A stretch of 64,000 bases of DNA, taken from Hsuehochloa calcarea (lineage: Eukaryota > Streptophyta > Magnoliopsida > Poales > Poaceae). Below are positions 58,051-64,000 of this stretch, piece after piece. The notes under the pieces were generated by a model. That model had not been told where the DNA came from. It did no database searches and was given only the letters and a program-made list of their open reading frames with translations. Position numbers and translations under genes: made by a program. The stretch is taken from the NCBI GenBank assembly GCA_036346395.1, contig CM070602.1, positions 15,385,098 to 15,449,097 on the forward strand, in the 5' to 3' direction. The stretch's first letter is position 1, and every line of letters starts with the position of its first letter.

Positions 58051-60971
58051 TCGACGACGTGAAACTCTCCGTCGGGTTAACGATTTCGACTTGATGAAGT
58101 CAGCAGAGCAACCCTCGAACATGTGTGACCTCGTTCTTCCGGAGTGCTTTTAATCAGACGCTGAAGTCCTGTCGCTAGCAAGAGTAAAGTAGTAAGAATA
58201 TATATTTAAATTTATAATTAGAAAATAACTATAGCGAGATTGACCTACCTGGGATTGTTGTATCGGGGAATTAATCAATAGCCGCATATGATGGCATACG
58301 TAGAATGCGCATAGGTGATCTTGTTTTTGCTGGCGGCACTGCAAAAATGGGTATACATATATAGGTACAGTCAGTTCGAGACGCAATATTTACGAGTATG
58401 ATATATTATTATTGTGTTGTATCGCACTGGAAATCGCATCTTGTGGGTTAGTGTGGCGTCCGTTCCCTTGTATAAACCTCCTCAAAGAACATAGCCGATG
58501 AACGCCTCTACATGATTCCAAAAGTTATCCTCGTCCATTTCAAATGAAGGAAGACTACAATACAATTATGTGCGGAGGAAATGATCGCATCTTTCGAGTA
58601 TTACTTTAAGAAGGGTGAAGTCATGGTTTTGTTGAGTAGAGAATCAAGATACAATACCATGTTCCTCTTTGGCACAATAATCACAAGAATCCATGGAACC
58701 TACTCATGTATGTCGCTATAGTCATAAACCTATATATGTTCAAACGAATTTTATGTAGCAAGTAGTGAAGCACTTACTCGGTTACTAAGCACCATTATGT
58801 ACTCCTTGCCGTCCCGAGCAAGCAATCCCATTTTTATGTAATTCTCGACGAGGATGCGCCTTGGTTTATTGTTTGCTCGAGATCACGTATGGTCGAGGAA
58901 ACCCACCGGTTCGCTGGTTCGACGGGCACATTTCATCATGTATCTGCGTAAGGAATGAGTTGTGATATTTATCGCTATCACGTGAGTGTAGAAATTGATT
59001 GTACACACTTACAAAGGTCCAACATCGTAGAAGTGAGGCGCCGAGGGCGCTTAGGTTGTATAGGTCGAATAAGTCCTCGGCCCACGACGGCGTGGCCCGC
59101 CTCGTGATGAAAATGCTCGCTCCCGTATCCGACGCGATTCCAAGATGGCTCCCTCCTCTCGGTCTTGCGCATGTACCACTCATGCAAAGATTGACAAGCT
59201 AGTCCCGAGCCGGTTAGTTCTTTGTCGAGACCAACGGATATCCAAGGGAGTATTGCCCGCTTGGCGAGCGCTTCAATCTTCTTCGATATCGATTTGGTTC
59301 GTGAACGGACGCTGCGACGCCTTATCCGGAGATGACTCGTGGACCGATATGGTGACACGCTTGTCTTGTCCTTCGCGCCTTCTCGACGGAACCGATGAGG
59401 CGGGCTTCGCGAAGGTCGGGCGGACTCATCGAGGGTCCTATTGGAGAGGCAGCGGTCGTGACGATCTCGCGTCATCGCAGGTCCGTGGCGATGTCCTTCT
59501 TGGGCCATCGGATAAAAGTGTGCACGCATCCCTAGTGTTGTGATTTCTTCGTTCGGGAATTTCGGGGATGGCCATGAAATTGTCATGTACCATGTCCACC
59601 GCACTCGGCGTAACTCGCGCCACCGGGCACCGTGGTCGATCGCTTCTTCCCGGTATGGATACACCATACCCGCCCAAATTTCAATAGCAATCGACCCAAC
59701 CATCCTCACTTGAGCTTGCAGGCGTGGCTCCTACAAAACGGTACACAATTAGCTAAGGCGCCCTATATGTCTATATTTGGAGCATTCCGAGATGTACATT
59801 ACCTCGATGACGCCGATCGGTAATTGCACGTCGTCATGTCCGAATTATGTGGACGCGACGCCATCTCGATGTTGAGGAGGACTTGCTCCCAAATTAATGT
59901 GGCGGCTTGCGCCCTCATGAGTTCATTTACTTGGTTCTGTAAACTTGTTATTTGTCCTTGAAATTTTTCAATAATGACATGTTCCACCGAAGCGTCGTGG
60001 CTGGTCCTGGATCTCTTCCTACTCCTATATGTGGCGGAGTCGTGGGAATCCATCCTCCAAGGTACGTAAACCCCAACGCTCGCGCTCGACCCGGTGCTCC
60101 TTGTTTCCCGGTACGTAGATAGTACATCCTTCTCCCCGCCCACTTCGAGGGAACCTCGAAGATGCGGAAGTCAATGCTTCCTGCAAGAGGACATCATGTT
60201 ATTATAGACACCATGAAGTTATGGACTTATTAACAACTAAGTGGTTCGACATATTTACCAGGCGTTGGGACACTGCCTCGTCTGCCTGGTTTGCGAAAGA
60301 GATGTCGCCGAAGACGTGGTCGATGCCCTCGCCTAACTTAACTCGAGCGCGCGCTGCGTCGAGATCCCAAAAACGGTCGGGCATCGGTCTCGCCCTCCGC
60401 CGCCACTTCGTGGCTTTACCCGCGCACTCCGCCGGTGCCGAAGTTTGTGGGGTGAGTGTTTTGGGCCTCGAGAGCTCAGGCGCCGCACTTTGCTCTCAAA
60501 TTCGGCCGTCGCCTTCATCCGCACGAAGGCATCCCATGTATCCCGCGACAAGAAAGGATACTTCGTGAAGGGCGTCCACCGGTGTTCACAAACCGCGTGA
60601 CAAGCAGTGCTCTTGAAGGTCCTCCACGCTGCGGGCACATCGCGAGCGGCGCGTGCCATCGCACACGTGTCCGGTCCGCCGGGAAAGTGAACGAGGCGTA
60701 AAGCTCACCACAACCGGTCTCTCTCAGACATCCGCCGACACTTCGTGTTGGGGTGGTTATGGGGACCCGCCCTTACAAGTACCCCGCAGACGGTCCGAAT
60801 CTCGCACCGCTTTCTTGGGACTCGGCGATCCCGACGCCACCGACCTCCGTGATCGCTGCGCGCCCGAGGGCAATTTGGATATTCCTCCGCTTTCTCGCTG
60901 CGTACCACCTTGATCGGAGATCCAGACGATTTGGCGACGCCGATGACGGGCGAAGACGGTGCCTCCGCCAT
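58047..60971 (-). pseudogene. Second copy of the CACTA transposase_24-like / Ulp1 gene
   Basis: It starts at ATG 60971 (MAEAPSSP), matching the copy at 41,755. Next come a TPFTKYPFLSRDTWDAF block with KHSPH (about 60,450-60,590), a linker with SATYRSRKRSRTS and a coiled-coil-like QITSLQNQVNELM (about 59,920-60,020), and a basic Ser/Arg-rich region. The Ulp1 module follows from VYNQFLHSRDSDKYHNS (about 58,940-58,990). Catalytic Asp (58643-58645, YLDSL) and Cys (58309-58311, DHLCAFYVCHH) are present. The His (58693-58695) is present, but one base is missing just after CA relative to the other copy, shifting the frame. The TAG stop is at 58047-58049. It is not functional as written. Confidence 0.72.
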
Positions 60972-61307
60972 CTCGCTTACTTGCTATCTATATAAGTTAC
61001 GCACGCAATTATTACATAGTATATAATATATGGGAAATTGCACAAAAAATATAAACAAATATAATCAACGTTTGCCATCTCAGAGTAAAATAAAATAAAT
61101 TGCGCTCTCTAGCATCAATATTTTCCTCTAGAAAATATCTTTGGAAATTCATAACATAGGCTTTTTTCACCGCTCATTCAGTGTTCATTCTTTTTACTGT
61201 GTAGATATACTACAAAGAAAGACGTTAATAAACATTATAGCAAGCATTAGGAGGCCAATTCTCTATCTTGATTCCATTAATTTCCATAATTGTTTTTGTT
61301 ATTGCAG

Positions 61308-61379
61308 AAAGACCCAATGTATCAATCATTTCAAAGTAAACGACAGCTGGTACCTTGTTGATTTGACTGGTTATGGGTA
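61308..61379 (+). pseudogene. Single exon fragment of an EngB/YihA-type GTPase
   Basis: After an acceptor-like TTTTTGTTATTGCAG (ending 61307), the frame starting at 61309 reads KTQCINHFKVNDSWYLVDLT then GYGY. This is the G3 region of organelle-type EngB GTPases, where family members read close to KTQ-INHF-VN-SWYLVDLPGYG. Here the invariant Pro of DLPG is Thr. No P-loop exon lies upstream and no G4/G5 exons follow. It therefore looks like a captured or left-over exon with flanking intron DNA. EngB proteins assist large ribosomal subunit assembly in plastids, mitochondria and bacteria. Confidence 0.7.
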
Positions 61380-62788
61380 CACTACTACTCTTAGCCCATT
61401 TTCTAGTTTTTTCTTAACCATGTAGATGAGCATATCTAAATTGTTTGATCGTTGAGCTTCACTCCTGCTTAGTTGCCATGAAACGTAACCATTTCTCTTC
61501 CTACACCGCTTATCATTTTCAATGCTACATGGGAATTGATGCAATGGCATTACATGTTTTCTTGACATGTTACTATTCCATGACTTTGTGAATAAATATT
61601 CTTGGAATGGATAAACTAGCTTAATCAACTCAAAATAATGAAGCTACTTTTTTTTGAAGTATCACCGCTTAAGCAACCGCCTCATCGGATAGCTTTTTTA
61701 GAACAAAGTCCAAGGCCCGCTTTATTCGAGCCTATTAAGAAAGAGTTCCACATCGATAAGTTTTAGAGAGCATAGGCGATTAGCGGTGAAGCCGTGAAGG
61801 AGATATGATTTGATTAAATCAAGGTTATTTTTTAGCGTAAGAAACAGGTTACTTTAACCTAGAGTTCGAGTCTTTGAGACATTGTGGTTCAAGATAATTT
61901 TAGGAACCAAATGGTTGCCAATTGTTCAATTATGGTGACAAAAGAATTTGATGTTCAGAGAAGAGCAAGCCACTCCAATGAATCAATGCAATACCGAATT
62001 TGCATTTAATATTGATATTTCTTTTACTAAGACGCTGCAAGAAATATATATATGTATAGAAAGAACATTATGACTTAGCAACCTAGTTGGTGGCCTTCAA
62101 TGTCAAATATTATCCTAACACCTAACTATAAATATTAAGTCAAGACAATTTTATCTATTTTCACAACCATGATGCTCATAAAAGGAGAACCAATATAATT
62201 GATGAAATCCCTAACAATATTATCGGTGATCGAGTGTGTCTAACATGCATCAACTTACTTTCGTGAAGCATAAAGAATGTAAGTGACATAGCATTTTAAA
62301 GATCAAGTTCCTGGATAGTCCTCGTGGTTCGATTCCATGGATTCGATATCTTCAAGGACTACTGCAACAAATTTCGTGAAGAAAAACTTTAACCTAATAT
62401 GCAACCAGAGTACCACGGGTAGGGATCGGGCCAGAGCAACCGAGGGCGAGCCGGTGGAGTAGAGGCGACGGCGGCGGCCGGGCCGAGCGGAGCGAGGCTC
62501 GGCGCAGAAGGAGGCGCTGGAGCCGAAGCAGGGGAGCGGAGCGACCGGCTGAGGCGGCTGTGATAATTGTGCGGTGTAGGCCTGTGGCCGATATACTACA
62601 TAACTCTGATTTTTTTTCACAACTTAGTATTTGACTTTGAGTATATCTTAATGTGAATTGTTTCTATGGTTTAAAACTCTTTTCTTAATTATCTTGAGCA
62701 TAAAGGTACTATCCTTATTCCTCATCAAATGTTTGCTTCGTTCTTGTGTTCATAACAAACTACATTGGATATGTTTATGTTGGTGCAG
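61380..62788. other. Spacer between the two gene fragments
   Basis: Mostly AT-rich and intron-like. A GC-rich patch at 62,400-62,570 and a short minus-strand frame over it (62,303-62,620) show no domain I recognise. CACTACTACTC occurs at 61380 but has no CACTA subterminal repeats. Confidence 0.4.
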
Positions 62789-63070
62789 CTAATGGCTTTG
62801 GAATTATGAGCATTTGGCACTAGAGTGAACTCAATTGCGCCTGGAATCTTCAAGTCGGAGATAACTACTCCTCTATTGCAAAAGAGATGGCTGAACAATG
62901 CCATTTCAAAGATAGTGCCACTTAAGACAATTGTCACTACTGATCCAGCACTAACATCGCTGGTTCGTTTTCTGATCCATGAAACATCATCATATGTAAC
63001 CGGTAACATCTTCAGTGTAGATTCAGGTGGGGATGGGGTTGCCCTTTTAAACTTGTGTAATAGATGTTAG
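62789..63070 (+). pseudogene. Terminal exon of a short-chain dehydrogenase/reductase with an internal TGA
   Basis: After acceptor TTGGTGCAG (ending 62788), frame 1 reads LMALEL, then TGA at 62807-62809, then AFGTRVNSIAPGIFKSEITT, PLLQKRWLNN, DPALTSLVRFLIHETSSYVT and GNIFSVDSGGDG. This is the C-terminal part of the SDR fold, including the RVNSIAPG strand/turn and the VTG-N-VDSG ending common to plant 3-oxoacyl-[ACP]-reductase-like SDRs. No exons with the TGxxxGxG cofactor motif or the YxxxK active site lie upstream. The stop plus missing exons argue for a gene fragment. Confidence 0.82.
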
Positions 63071-64000
63071 TGATTCTACTGAATGTCTCTTGTGTAACCG
63101 TGATAGTTTAGCATGATATATTTTTCTTATGTTGCTTGCCGAATATTGTTTGCTAAACATTATTTTTATAATGTGTCATATTAAAGTAAGACATAATCTT
63201 TAACGGTACGTACACATTATTTTTATAAATACTTTCTCAGATTTATATCATTCCTTCTTTAACATAGTGTCTTTGCTCAAAAGGTCATTCTTGTGCAACC
63301 TTTACGAACACGCTTTGTTCTACATCATCATTTTACATATCTCTACAGACCAAAAAATATTTAGTTCTACATTTTGTCTTTGCTTAGTAGAACAAGTACA
63401 TTTCAAAGCTAAAGTAGGTACTGATACATAGTAGATCCATTATATGGTTCAGAAAGGCAGAAGAAAAAAACTTTATGTATTTCCATTTCCTTGATTACAC
63501 ACTCATACCAAAAAAGACTTTCAAAAAAGGGGAGTAAAAATAAAAAATATACTAACCGTGCTGTATTGAACACACGCCCTTACTGACTTTCTAACTTATT
63601 CCTTAACCTGTTGCGTTTATACATAGATTGAAGTGATCTACATAAACATTTTCATATTATCAATACTTTCTCAAATTTATATGAGCTCCTTTGTTGTTCT
63701 TTCATGGTTTACGCATTTATTGGGATCTGTGATCAAATTTGGCATGATTGGCCACTTTTTTTGAAACAGAATTGAAAGTAGTATGTGAAAGACTTGCAAC
63801 AAGCTAGCTACTTGTAATATCAATTATATTTTTTTCAGACATGTAAATGGCATGTTTATTTTCATTACAGGTTTGATTGTGCAGCTCGATATCTACTTAT
63901 TTCGGTGTGGCATAAGTAATCTAAATTTGAAAGGTATTGCTCTTAAGTGGTATGTTGAAATGAACCTTCGGTGTCCTTTTGGTTACCATATACTATCGTC
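63071..64000. other. AT-rich DNA to the window end
   Basis: No gene, element terminus or tandem repeat was recognised. Confidence 0.4.

Larger units (their letters stand above)
56290..61034 (-). mobile_element. Right half of a Ulp1-bearing CACTA element, inverted copy
   Basis: Reading leftward from about 61,034, this is the reverse-complement counterpart of 41,691-45,265. It has the AUG-proximal sequence at 60,971, the Ulp1 module, and subterminal ACAGACGGTT/AACCGTCTGT repeats at 56,300-56,450. It differs by many substitutions and indels and carries about 1.5 kb of extra repeat DNA (56,460-57,950). There is no transposase half and no CACTA terminus at its left end, so it is truncated on both sides. 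Confidence 0.8.

Noticed and set aside
62303..62620. Minus-strand 105-aa frame over a GC-rich patch
   Set aside because: Pro/Ala/Ser-rich with no identifiable domain and no splice-consistent continuation. It could be another gene scrap, but this cannot be supported.

Overview
The window is nuclear DNA from a flowering plant, most likely a grass. Two spliced plant genes on the left have canonical GT-AG introns. The second begins in a very GC-rich first exon and becomes AT-richer toward its 3' end, a gradient typical of grass genes. The rest is a dense stack of plant transposable elements (CACTA, hAT, Ty1-copia, and large LTRs that start TGTAACATC). The exact species cannot be named from the sequence alone.

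Layout. 1-8,099: the 3' two-thirds of a ubinuclein gene (+ strand, 12 visible exons), a subunit of the HIRA-type histone H3.3 chaperone. 8,108-11,456: a decayed hAT transposon with near-perfect terminal repeats and an imperfect 8-bp target duplication. It lies directly against the 5' end of the next gene. 11,621-15,910: a complete seven-exon gene for a RING / kinase-like / WD40 protein (814 aa). 17,302-20,371: a solo-LTR-like block (- strand). 20,839-24,508: a TTF-zinc-finger hAT element with a nearly full-length but frameshifted transposase. 24,780-32,262: remnants of copia LTRs, a second hAT relic, a MITE candidate, and stretches where I see no gene.

32,263-48,686 is a nested block. A minus-strand copia-type LTR region is split by a 10.7-kb CACTA transposon (34,561-45,277) with exact CACTA termini and a TTT duplication. 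Beside it is the 5' half of another copia element (46,140-48,686). The CACTA element carries a decayed tnp2-type transposase and a second gene with a Ulp1-type cysteine protease module. 50,538-54,392 is a 3.9-kb solo-LTR-like unit with an internal array of hairpin-forming repeats. 54,760-61,034 contains one CACTA left end and, in opposite orientation, a second copy of the Ulp1-bearing CACTA half. This second copy includes a degenerate array of about 179-bp units that the first copy lacks. 61,308-63,070 holds exon fragments of two unrelated host genes, an EngB-type GTPase and a short-chain dehydrogenase.

Only the ubinuclein and RING-WD40 genes look functional. The other coding material is transposon-derived and carries stops or frameshifts, or consists of gene fragments. 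No CRISPR array, operon, tRNA or rRNA gene was seen.
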